Below are positions 1 to 5,303 of a stretch of 12,416 nucleotides of DNA, piece after piece (position 1 is the first letter of the stretch; every line of letters begins with the position of its first letter). The notes under the pieces are model-generated. The model was not told the origin of the DNA. It ran no database searches and worked only from the letters and a program-made list of their open reading frames with translations. The stretch is from Dehalococcoidia bacterium CG2_30_46_9 (GTDB lineage: Bacteria; Chloroflexota; Dehalococcoidia; GIF9; AB-539-J10). A program made the translations under genes and the position numbers. The stretch covers positions 1 through 12,416 of the forward strand of contig MNYE01000100.1 in NCBI GenBank assembly GCA_001873005.1, given 5' to 3'.

Positions 1-9
1 TTTAGCAAC

Positions 10-67
10 TGTCATGCCGAACTCGTTTCGGCATCTCACGAGACCCTGAAACAAGTTCAGGGTGACA
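10..67. repeat. Palindromic dispersed-type repeat with three-way-junction layout
   Basis: Outer arms TGTCA (10-14) and TGACA (63-67) enclose two perfect hairpins: TGCCGAA (15-21) with TTCGGCA (27-33), and CCCTGAA (44-50) with TTCAGGG (56-62). The linker between the hairpins, TCTCACGAGA, is itself self-complementary. The base pairing is seen directly. That it is a dispersed element is inferred from resemblance to short intergenic palindromes common in such genomes; only one copy of this exact sequence is in the window. It lies just past the end of the DUF5305 gene, so it could also act as a 3' processing or termination structure. Confidence 0.7.
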
Positions 68-117
68 AGGAGGAAAGCATTATTAAACAACCTCTAACAA
101 ATAAACGGGAAACGTTG

Positions 118-789
118 CTATGAGGCTGTCTTAGATTCTGCGCTATCCTCAGCCCGATTGACGTACTGATATCTTACCAAGCCATCAACGGTACAATAAA
201 TGTGCCTTCTCTCCTCACCTCGGTGCAGCACTGGCTTGACGAGGTCATCGGCAATCCTGACCAAATCGTCTAACGAGCCTACAGTTATGACTGTCTCATT
301 CGGTTTTACCTCGGGCAGCTCCTCAATATCTACCATCACTTGCTTATACTTCTTTCTGGCCCGGGCAGCTTCCACCTCAACCGCATTAATCCCTGCTGGC
401 TTGAGCCGAGCTTGGTTCCAACTGAGGAAGCCTAAAGCCACTAACGCTACTATTAGCCCAGCAAAGGCTGGCACTTTTAAAGAATCTCTTCGGGAACTTG
501 ACGCCACATTGGTTCCACCAATGGAACCCGATTGAGACTGAGATGGCTCTTTCCCAAAGGTAAGGGTATTCCCCTCCAGCTTTCCCTCTAAAGTCTGGCT
601 ATACACCTCATCTACGGTGCCCAGGTCGGTCTTAGCCACGGTGTGGACATCAGCTTTAACTTTCAGGTTGTAGGCTCCCCCACCAGCACCTGTCTCTTTC
701 TGGATAGCGTCAATCACCTCACTGAAATAGTGTATATCTATGGGGAAGGAGATGCTAAAATTACCCTCTTTCTTGGTTTTAGGCATCAA
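118..789 (-). CDS. DUF5305 protein, C-terminal part (frameshifted from the 779-1771 gene)
   Basis: This is the downstream half of a DUF5305 membrane protein of unknown function. It begins inside the second copy of an extracellular repeat domain (residues 1-90), then has a hydrophilic Ser/Gly-rich linker, one membrane segment (about 106-124, AFAGLIVALVALGF) and a cytoplasmic tail of about 100 residues (SLDDLVRIADDLVKPVLH) typical of DUF5305 C-termini. It has no ribosome-binding site. Read upstream in the same frame, it continues as ENPNKWSKSLVLMPKTKK, which aligns without gaps with ENPGVWQKEITVLEETRT in the first repeat of the neighbouring frame. The start is therefore artificial and the true gene is probably 118-1771 with one extra base near 822-823, giving about 550 aa. 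Family assignment is by recognised pattern, not by search. Confidence 0.75.
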   Translation of the reverse strand: MMPKTKKEGNFSISFPIDIHYFSEVIDAIQKETGAGGGAYNLKVKADVHTVAKTDLGTVDEVYSQTLEGKLEGNTLTFGKEPSQSQSGSIGGTNVASSSRRDSLKVPAFAGLIVALVALGFLSWNQARLKPAGINAVEVEAARARKKYKQVMVDIEELPEVKPNETVITVGSLDDLVRIADDLVKPVLHRGEERRHIYCTVDGLVRYQYVNRAEDSAESKTAS

Positions 790-1771
790 GACAAGGCTCT
801 TGCTCCACTTGTTTGGGTTTTCCTATTGTGGCGGTAATCTCTACCTCTCCTGATTGCGCCCTTATCGGCTTATCACAATTAAATTGATAGGACAAAGTTG
901 CCGTAATGTTGTCAATTATGTTAGGGAAATACACTAAGCCTGGACCCAGAGTCTGGGGAAGCGAAGTAGGGCTCGCCGGAGGCTCTGCTACAGGAAGTGG
1001 CTCCGACCGGAGCACTCCTGATTCGTAAAGACTATTATACTCGAGGTACACTTCGTAATCAAACCAGCCCTCCTCCTCATACTTCACCCCCTCAACAGAG
1101 CCGTTATCACTGCCCTTTAAGTCACCATCCAATTCCAAAGTCTTCTGCTTAAGGATAGCTGTTATCTCATGGCTAAAATCGTTTTTGATAATCTTTCCTG
1201 AAGCAGTCTCGGCGCTGGTATGTACCACAGCTCTAATGATGAAGTTCCTCACAGAGCTGGTGATTCCTATATCTTCCTCGATATCGTCCACCACATTATC
1301 AAGGGAGTCAAGGAATAAAGGAAAGTCTACCCTGAACTCCGTTCCTGTACGGGTCTCTTCCAGCACCGTTATTTCCTTCTGCCACACGCCTGGGTTTTCC
1401 GCAGTTATTGTGACCACCACGTCATTAGTGACATTAGCTACGGGCTCACTACAATCAAACTTGTAGCTGAAGGCTAACCTCGTCTCGTCAATAATATCCC
1501 GGAAGAAAACTAGAGGTGTCTCCTCTTTTGTTTCCGCAGCCTCTTTTTCTTCAGGCGGTATAAATTCGCCGTAAAGGGTATTGGGCTTGAGATACACCTG
1601 GTAGTCAAATGTTCCCTTATGTTCATAGCTTGCCCCTGGAATTGTTACCTCACCTGGCCCTGCTGAGGAACGCCACAGACCAAGCGCTGAGGCTACCAGC
1701 AGAGCACCGGCCAGGGCAAAGCATGCTATCCTCACTGTGCTCGACTTCCTAAATGGTTTCCAAACTTTCAT
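779..1771 (-). CDS. DUF5305 protein, N-terminal part with duplicated domain (frameshifted)
   Basis: This is the upstream half of the DUF5305 membrane protein. A basic N-terminus (MKVWKPFRKSS) precedes a membrane anchor (about 14-33). A first extracellular unit follows (about 49-222, GTFDYQVYL ... LVFFRDIIDETRLAFSYKFDC), then the start of a second, similar unit (about 229-330, GWFDYEVYL ... LVYFPNIIDNITATLSYQFNC). DUF5305 proteins usually carry one such unit between two membrane segments, so this one is duplicated. The frame ends prematurely within unit 2 (QVEQEPCLDA), where removing one G of the GG opposite 822-823 restores gap-free alignment with unit 1. It is the last gene of the minus-strand secretion cluster, 124 nt after the signal peptidase. 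Function is unknown; membrane location and association with archaeal-type signal peptidase suggest a surface role. Confidence 0.78.
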   Translation of the reverse strand: MKVWKPFRKSSTVRIACFALAGALLVASALGLWRSSAGPGEVTIPGASYEHKGTFDYQVYLKPNTLYGEFIPPEEKEAAETKEETPLVFFRDIIDETRLAFSYKFDCSEPVANVTNDVVVTITAENPGVWQKEITVLEETRTGTEFRVDFPLFLDSLDNVVDDIEEDIGITSSVRNFIIRAVVHTSAETASGKIIKNDFSHEITAILKQKTLELDGDLKGSDNGSVEGVKYEEEGWFDYEVYLEYNSLYESGVLRSEPLPVAEPPASPTSLPQTLGPGLVYFPNIIDNITATLSYQFNCDKPIRAQSGEVEITATIGKPKQVEQEPCLDA

Positions 1772-1874
1772 TAGCTCTGTGCCGCTATTCTACGAAGCAA
1801 CGCTTGGGGTGTCAATGGAAAAATCTCTCCTGTCTTATAGTGGGCCTCAGGATTTAGGAAAGGTAGGTTACCAG

Positions 1875-1891
1875 CCTTGCCACTGGCAAGG
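1875..1891 (-). terminator. Hairpin just after the signal peptidase stop codon
   Basis: CCTTGCC (1875-1881) pairs perfectly with GGCAAGG (1885-1891) around a 3-nt loop, four bases beyond the signal peptidase stop. No U-run follows in either direction, so this is not a standard intrinsic terminator. It may stabilise the mRNA 3' end or attenuate read-through into the DUF5305 gene. Confidence 0.4.
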
Positions 1892-1895
1892 GCAA

Positions 1896-2519
1896 TCACC
1901 GGGCGAGGACTCGTTCTCTCCTCCTCTTAGCCTTGAGTCCACGGTTTCGCTTCTTCAATATCTCTTGGCGCCTCTTTACATGCGGTCTAAATATCCATTC
2001 CCACATGTTTTTTAATTCCGTGCCAATAACAGTCAGCCCTATGGCTAGAATTACCAGCAATGCTACGGAAATTTTCTTCCCCATAAAAGTTATTGGGGTT
2101 GCATGAAGATGAGAGAGATAGGCTATATTCCCCACACGGGGAACATAAAATATCGTTTTCCCGATGAAGTTCTGGGGGGAAACCAGGTCCGGGTCGGGAT
2201 ATTCATTGGCATCCCCTTTGGTCTGAAAAAATAACTGGCTGTCAATCTGTTTTATGTCTATCACCCGATGGCAAATGCGAGCCTCTTTCTCAATGTGCGG
2301 CTCTGTAAACAGGATGGTGTCTCCTACTTTGATATCCCCCATTCCTACTGGCCGCGTTACCACCATCCCTCCAGGATTAATAGCCGGCTCCATACTTTTG
2401 GTAGGCACAACATCAAACCGCCAACCCAACAGAGAGGCAGTCAGAATAAACAAGACCATCGAGATTACTACCCCGAATATCAGCCAGCCTGCCAGCTTTA
2501 CTAGTCTTTTCGTTTCTAT
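1896..2519 (-). CDS. Archaeal/ER-type signal peptidase I (SipW-like, family S26B)
   Basis: It cleaves signal peptides of exported proteins at the outer face of the membrane. Counting from the only ATG (2459), the nucleophile Ser22 lies in PTKSMEPAI. The second box has His64 in RICHRVIDI where bacterial Lep enzymes have Lys, and the third box is QTKGDANEYPDPD, so this is the Ser-His type. A C-terminal membrane segment (ISVALLVILAIGLTVIG) and a very basic tail follow. The ATG would cut the N-terminal membrane anchor in half. The same frame continues upstream as ETKRLVKLAGWLIFGVV, giving a complete anchor with basic N-region, but contains no ATG, GTG or TTG back to the in-frame stop. An ATA at 2519-2517 follows AAGGGAAGG, so I place the start there with reservation (about 207 aa). 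Its neighbours, two exported paralogues with matching signal sequences, are the likely substrates. Confidence 0.88.
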   Translation of the reverse strand: METKRLVKLAGWLIFGVVISMVLFILTASLLGWRFDVVPTKSMEPAINPGGMVVTRPVGMGDIKVGDTILFTEPHIEKEARICHRVIDIKQIDSQLFFQTKGDANEYPDPDLVSPQNFIGKTIFYVPRVGNIAYLSHLHATPITFMGKKISVALLVILAIGLTVIGTELKNMWEWIFRPHVKRRQEILKKRNRGLKAKRRRERVLAR

Positions 2520-2554
2520 GCCTTCCCTTTGGCTTATTTTCGTTAAAGAGGTCG

Positions 2555-2947
2555 TTACCTTTCGGCTACTGCCACCGTGACCTTCTTGGCGCCTTGACCG
2601 ATATCGTCAATCTCAAGGACCTCGTCAAGTTCGATTATCACTTCATCGTCTTTACTTAGGGCGCTGTCCAAAACTTTCCAGCCGTGAACCTCGTCATCTA
2701 TTGTAACCCAGATTGTGCTGCCGGCGGTGAGGTCACGGTCAAAGGAGAGCGCCACTCTATCGACACCAGAGCCATCGTCTGCTGAGAGAAACCCTATATC
2801 GTCAGTGTTGGCCTGGGCCAGCTCAGCCTTGCCGCTGCTGAGTGCCCCGACATTGAAGAAGTCCGTGCCGGTAGCGAAGGCGGCGCCGATTGCCCCCAGA
2901 GCGAGAACCATAAGCGCTACAGTTATCAGAAGAGCCCTACGTGATAT
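2555..2947 (-). CDS. Small exported protein, TasA/camelysin-like context, paralogue of 3154-3588
   Basis: It is a secreted protein of about 130 aa and unknown function. The first in-frame ATG (2911) gives MVLALGAIGAAFATG with no basic N-region, but the frame is open upstream and reads SRRALLITVALMVLALG, a textbook signal peptide. It begins at ATA (2947-2945), six bases after a perfect AGGAGGT (2960-2954), so the start is placed at ATA. The mature part (VDRVALSFDRDLTAGSTIWV ... KKVTVAVAER) matches the neighbouring paralogue (LTRVWLHFDQDLNQGTGIVI ... IYYIRVTVFEG) throughout; it looks like an all-beta domain. The gene sits 35 nt upstream of the signal peptidase start, consistent with an operon of enzyme and substrate. 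TasA-like is an analogy from context, not from sequence similarity I can prove. Confidence 0.72.
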   Translation of the reverse strand: MSRRALLITVALMVLALGAIGAAFATGTDFFNVGALSSGKAELAQANTDDIGFLSADDGSGVDRVALSFDRDLTAGSTIWVTIDDEVHGWKVLDSALSKDDEVIIELDEVLEIDDIGQGAKKVTVAVAER

Positions 2948-2953
2948 CTTCGT

Positions 2954-2960
2954 ACCTCCT
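2954..2960 (-). promoter_or_regulatory. Strong Shine-Dalgarno site that fixes an ATA start
   Basis: AGGAGGT on the minus strand lies six bases before ATA at 2947. No ATG, GTG or TTG lies at a usable distance. The next ATG is 43 bases from the site and would delete the n-region of the signal peptide. This is the strongest ribosome-binding site in the cluster, so the start must be near 2947. Confidence 0.7.
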
Positions 2961-3030
2961 TTCGTATTTTCAGTCTTGCCTAGCTGTTACTTACTTCAGG
3001 GCGTAATAACGCTTGGCTTGCATGCCCCTT

Positions 3031-3077
3031 TGGTGGAGCCATCGTGGCGAAGAACAAATCCCTCGATGGCTCCACCA
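3031..3077. repeat. 14-bp perfect inverted repeat between the two exported-protein genes
   Basis: TGGTGGAGCCATCG (3031-3044) and CGATGGCTCCACCA (3064-3077) are perfectly complementary around a 19-nt loop. The structure lies in the 206-nt gap between the stop of the upstream paralogue (3154) and the start of the next gene (2947). No U-run follows on either strand, so it is more likely an mRNA-stabilising or processing hairpin, or a small repeat element, than an intrinsic terminator. The rest of the gap (2961-3153) shows no gene I can support. Confidence 0.6.
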
Positions 3078-3153
3078 TTGGAACGCCTATCGGAAAGAGG
3101 AAAGGGAGCTTCGGCTCTGGGAAAAATGGTTTAACCGACAGGATTACTTACCC

Positions 3154-3588
3154 CTAGGGACCCGCCCCTTCGAATACGGTTACTCTGATGTAGTAGATCT
3201 GTGAGACTGCTGGAGGGATGGCAAAGTTGGGGCCCTGGTAGGTACCTCCCGCTGCTAGTGCGGCAGGTAAATTTGAAAGGGTATCTGCTATAAGGGCTCC
3301 AGCCGCGTTATAAAGGCTAATAACAATCCCAGTACCCTGATTAAGGTCCTGATCGAAGTGGAGCCAAACCCGAGTAAGTGTAGGTTCGTCCGATAGGGGA
3401 TCATAGGTAAGGTCGTCAGGCCCCCAATTTATCTGACTCACATTGACTTGGGGGACCGTGCCAATGCCGGTACTGAGGGACCCAACACCGGCGTTGAAGT
3501 TCATGCCGGTGGCGAAAGCTGCACCAATGCCGCCAATTGCCACGAGACAGACTATCAGACCTATTAAAAGTGCTTTTCGCATATTCAT
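3154..3588 (-). CDS. Small exported protein, TasA/camelysin-like context (first gene of cluster)
   Basis: It is a secreted protein of about 144 aa and unknown function. The signal peptide is classical: basic MNMRKAL, hydrophobic LIGLIVCLVAIGGIG, then AAFATG as likely cleavage region. The mature part is rich in Gly, Asn, Asp and Thr with alternating hydrophobic residues, suggesting a beta-sandwich. It has no Cys and no second membrane segment, so release or fibre assembly is possible. The second ATG (3582) is better spaced from AAGGAG than the first, and either may be used. It shares the GxIGAAFATG signal segment and the V-L-F-D-x-DL-x-G core with the 2555-2947 protein, so the two arose by duplication. 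The archaeal-type signal peptidase downstream is its probable processing enzyme (inference). Confidence 0.75.
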   Translation of the reverse strand: MNMRKALLIGLIVCLVAIGGIGAAFATGMNFNAGVGSLSTGIGTVPQVNVSQINWGPDDLTYDPLSDEPTLTRVWLHFDQDLNQGTGIVISLYNAAGALIADTLSNLPAALAAGGTYQGPNFAIPPAVSQIYYIRVTVFEGAGP

Positions 3589-3768
3589 TTCTCCTTGATT
3601 CAGACTTCTCGCCAGCGGCGGCGGAGATAAAGCTTACTTCCACCAGACCGACCACTGGACTTCCAGCAAGCGAGATTACAGATACAACTTTTCCGGTCTT
3701 TCCCGAATGTCATCCCAGAGCCTGGCTCTCTTCCTTCCTTTCCTTCTAATTAAGCATCACCTCCTTTA
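3589..3768 (-). promoter_or_regulatory. Structured 5' leader with an unassigned perfect Shine-Dalgarno site
   Basis: About 180 nt separate an extended SD-like sequence, TAAAGGAGGTGAT (3768-3756 on the minus strand), from the start of the exported-protein gene. The SD has no properly spaced ATG, GTG or TTG: the ATG two bases after GGAGG gives only M-L-N-stop. An ATT nine bases after GGAGG would open a 24-codon basic peptide (RRKGRKRARLWDDIRERP ... LYL). Downstream, AGACCG/CGGTCT (3645-3650 with 3694-3699) encloses a CTGGA/TCCAG hairpin (3655-3659 with 3662-3666). A leader peptide or cis-regulatory RNA is possible. I recognise no known riboswitch. Confidence 0.4.
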
Positions 3769-3789
3769 TTAAAACTCGATGAGGTTGAG

Positions 3790-3817
3790 ATTGCTTCGGC
3801 ACGTCGTGCCTCGCAAT
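3790..3817. repeat. Palindromic repeat, ATTGC...GCAAT
   Basis: ATTGC (3790-3794) and GCAAT (3813-3817) form an outer stem, and GGCAC (3798-3802) with GTGCC (3806-3810) an inner one, separated by small internal loops. The sequence ends GCAATGACA. It opens a repeat-rich stretch, 3780-4140, that contains no gene I can support. A fragment CCTCGCAAT recurs at 3833-3841. Confidence 0.55.
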
Positions 3818-3903
3818 GACAAGGCGAAAGAACCTCGCAATCATAGTTGAGATTTCCGCGCAGATCGACCGCTCTGCTTATCACCCTTAGTTTCAACATT
3901 TTC

Positions 3904-3951
3904 GTAGTGCGACCCTTCAGGGTCGTGCACGAGGCTAAAGCCTCGCACTAC
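3904..3951. repeat. Palindromic repeat with three-way-junction layout, plus partial second copy
   Basis: GTAGTGC (3904-3910) pairs with GCACTAC (3945-3951). Inside are two perfect hairpins: CGACCCT/AGGGTCG (3910-3916 with 3919-3925) and CGAGGCT/AGCCTCG (3930-3936 with 3939-3945). A solo right end, TCTCGCACTACG, recurs at 3971-3982, so the element is at least partly repeated locally. The design (outer stem, two hairpins) matches the unrelated-sequence element at 10-67. No transposase is nearby. Confidence 0.7.
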
Positions 3952-4009
3952 AAATATTTTTTGGTTGAGGTCTCGCACTACGTTTTTGAAACACGCTTGG
4001 ACGGGTGAT

Positions 4010-4138
4010 TTCGGGGAGCCCGGGTATTCCTTGGTCTCATCGGGCATATCTATATTCCACCTCATCTTTAATTTAAGGTGTGCCTTTTCGCCCAGGATCG
4101 ACCGGCTCCCCGAAGGGAGCCCAAGGGCATCGGCATGG
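4010..4138. repeat. Inverted-repeat-bounded segment ending in a 24-nt repeated sequence
   Basis: TTCGGGGAGCC (4010-4020) and GGCTCCCCGAA (4104-4114) are an 11-bp perfect inverted repeat about 83 nt apart. The right arm also forms a tight hairpin, GGCTCCC/GGGAGCC (4104-4110 with 4115-4121). The last 24 nt (4115-4138) recur exactly at 4759-4782, and a further 25 nt or so after each copy are recognisably similar. The layout suggests a small non-autonomous mobile or repeat element upstream of the toxin-antitoxin genes. An open frame crosses this stretch on the minus strand, but it has no ribosome-binding site or recognisable domain. Confidence 0.5.
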
Positions 4139-4170
4139 GTAGTTGTCATATTTGTGTTGAACTGCTTGTT

Positions 4171-4199
4171 TTGCATTTTTAAATTCCTGCTGCTATGCT
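4171..4199 (+). promoter_or_regulatory. Probable sigma-70 promoter of the first hicBA pair
   Basis: TTGCAT (4171-4176), a 17-nt spacer and TATGCT (4194-4199) precede the hicB start by about 20 nt, with GGAGG (4208-4212) between. The match to -35/-10 consensus is moderate and the position is good. Confidence 0.45.
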
Positions 4200-4218
4200 A
4201 CTTAAGTGGAGGTTGTTT

Positions 4219-4512
4219 ATGAAATTCACTGTTATCCTTGAGCCTGAGACCATCGGATATTCCGTCCACTGCCCTGCCCTACCAGGCTGTGTCAGCCAGG
4301 GCGACAGTCGAGAGGAAGCCATGACCAATATCCGAGAGGCTATCGAGGGAATTTTAGCTCTGAGAGAGAAACACAATATGCCCCTCCCGGAAGAGACACC
4401 GGAGCTTGTCTCACAAGAGATACGCTGCTCTCTGAGCGAGCGCAAAGCAGAAGGACTTCCCCTCAAGATTGAGACCGACGAGGTAGAGGTAATTCCTAGG
4501 GTGCCAGTTTGA
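4219..4512 (+). CDS. hicB: HicB-family antitoxin (pair 1)
   Basis: This is the antitoxin of a type II HicAB system; it binds and neutralises the HicA RNase and usually represses its own operon. The degraded RNase-H-like fold of HicB is recognised from MKFTVILEPETIGYSVHC followed by PALPGCVSQGDSREEAMTNI and IREAIEG (about residues 1-53). A 40-residue tail rich in Glu follows. No separate ribbon-helix-helix or HTH DNA-binding domain is evident. The start is ATG 4219, six bases after GGAGG; an in-frame ATG at 4195 lacks a ribosome-binding site and overlaps the -10 box. The stop overlaps the hicA start by one base (TGATG), a sign of translational coupling. The order antitoxin-toxin is the reverse of the E. 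coli locus but common. Confidence 0.88.
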   Translation: MKFTVILEPETIGYSVHCPALPGCVSQGDSREEAMTNIREAIEGILALREKHNMPLPEETPELVSQEIRCSLSERKAEGLPLKIETDEVEVIPRVPV

Positions 4513-4733
4513 TGGCAAAGTTGCCTGTAGTAAGAGGAGACGATGCCATCAAAGCCTTTGGAAGGACTGGCTTCTCTCTTGACCACTGGAGAGGAGGACA
4601 TGCCATCCTTTATCACCCCGATGGACGGCATCTTAGCGTTCCGGGCGGAAGAAAAGAACTCAAACCAGGCACACTGCGAACCCTTATCCGCAAAGCTGGC
4701 CTTACCGTTGACGAGTTTACAAAGCTTCTCTGA
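4512..4733 (+). CDS. hicA: HicA-family mRNA interferase toxin (pair 1)
   Basis: This is a small (73 aa) double-stranded-RNA-binding-fold RNase that cleaves mRNA and halts translation until bound by HicB. The hallmark is FGRTGFSLDHWRGGHAILYH, where His30 in GGH is the catalytic residue. It is followed by the basic strand-helix part RHLSVPGGRKELKPGTL and a C-terminal helix (RTLIRKAGLTVDEFTKLL). The start is ATG 4512, overlapping the hicB stop. Length is usual for the family and all key positions are present, so the toxin looks intact. Activity is inferred from family knowledge. Confidence 0.88.
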   Translation: MAKLPVVRGDDAIKAFGRTGFSLDHWRGGHAILYHPDGRHLSVPGGRKELKPGTLRTLIRKAGLTVDEFTKLL

Positions 4734-4758
4734 ACTCTTCATCACTTCGGCAATATGA

Positions 4759-4782
4759 GGGAGCCCAAGGGCATCGGCATGG
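4759..4782. repeat. Second copy of the 24-nt repeat, between the two hicBA pairs
   Basis: This is an exact 24-nt copy of 4115-4138, beginning GGGAGCCCAAGGG and ending CGGCATGG, in the same orientation. It occupies the 99-nt gap between hicA of pair 1 and hicB of pair 2. The following bases (TAATAGTCAAAATTGAAGTT) resemble those after the first copy. Each copy therefore precedes a hicB gene, which would suit either an operator or a recombination footprint. Confidence 0.7.
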
Positions 4783-4832
4783 TAATAGTCAAAATTGAAG
4801 TTATAACCATTTTCTGCTAGGATATTGCCACG

Positions 4833-5087
4833 ATGGCAAGATATATTCTGTCTGTAGAAATTCAGCCTCTGGAGGAAGGTGGCTACATGGCTACTTGCCC
4901 TGCTATTCAAGGTTGCCATGCTGAGGGGCAGACTATAAGCGAGGCGCTGGATAACGTTGAGGACGTGGCCAGGATACTGCTGGAGCTCCGCAGGGAAGAT
5001 GGCTTGCCCCTTCCTGAAGGACTTCGCCAGCCTGAGCCGGATACCGTGCTTCATGGCGAGCTTCTCCTTACAGTGAGTGCCCCATGA
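4833..5087 (+). CDS. hicB: HicB-family antitoxin (pair 2)
   Basis: This is a second HicB-type antitoxin of 84 aa: MARYILSVEIQPLEEGGYMA, TCPAIQGCHAEGQTISEALD, NVEDVARILLELRREDGLPL. The fold pattern (strand, GGYxAxCPxxxGCxxxGxTxxEAL, helix) is classical. It is clearly diverged from pair 1, so the two cassettes are not a recent tandem duplication. The ribosome-binding site is weak (AGGA about 10 nt before ATG). The stop overlaps the next start by four bases (ATGA), so translation is coupled. It probably neutralises the toxin encoded immediately downstream. Confidence 0.87.
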   Translation: MARYILSVEIQPLEEGGYMATCPAIQGCHAEGQTISEALDNVEDVARILLELRREDGLPLPEGLRQPEPDTVLHGELLLTVSAP

Positions 5088-5293
5088 CCTATCGGGAACT
5101 TACCCGAAAGCTGAGGCGATTGGGATGCGAGTTCCGGCGACAGGCAAAGGGCGGGCATGAAGTCTGGTGGTGTCCCCAGCGGAATCGATATACCACCATT
5201 TCTTACCACGGAAGCAAAGATATTCCTAAAGGAACTTTGGCAGCTATCTTGCGTGATCTTGGTTTGAGTAAAGAAGATCTGGATAAGGTATAA
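5084..5293 (+). CDS. hicA: HicA-family mRNA interferase toxin (pair 2)
   Basis: This is a 69-aa HicA/YcfA-type toxin: MTYRELTRKLRRLGCEFRRQ, then AKGGHEVWWCPQRNRY with catalytic His25 in GGH, TTISYHGSKDIPKGTLAAIL, and a terminal helix (RDLGLSKEDLDKV). It is intact by length and motif. The start is fixed by the four-base overlap with the antitoxin. The protease gene begins only 10 nt after its stop, so the three genes are probably one transcript. Confidence 0.88.
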   Translation: MTYRELTRKLRRLGCEFRRQAKGGHEVWWCPQRNRYTTISYHGSKDIPKGTLAAILRDLGLSKEDLDKV

Positions 5294-5303
5294 TAACCTC
5301 GGA

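Noticed and set aside
10..67. tRNA-like cloverleaf
   Set aside because: There is no anticodon arm, T-arm or acceptor of correct length. The pairing fits a palindromic repeat instead.
2715..3204. Plus-strand frames over the exported-protein genes
   Set aside because: They are shadows of the minus-strand genes, whose signal peptides and paralogy support that strand.
3756..3768. Plus-strand sequence ATCACCTCCTTTA resembles the 3' end of 16S rRNA
   Set aside because: No 16S sequence precedes it. It is the complement of a strong Shine-Dalgarno site on the minus strand.
3841..4176. Minus-strand open frame of 111 codons, sharing a HADALGLP peptide with another antisense frame
   Set aside because: The shared peptide is only the translation of the 24-nt DNA repeat, and the frame runs through palindromic repeats. 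Best explained as repeat DNA.
4179..5054. Long open frame on the minus strand (291 codons) opposite the hicBA genes
   Set aside because: It is the antisense shadow of two well-supported hicB-hicA pairs, with no recognisable domain and Ser/Arg-rich low-complexity composition.
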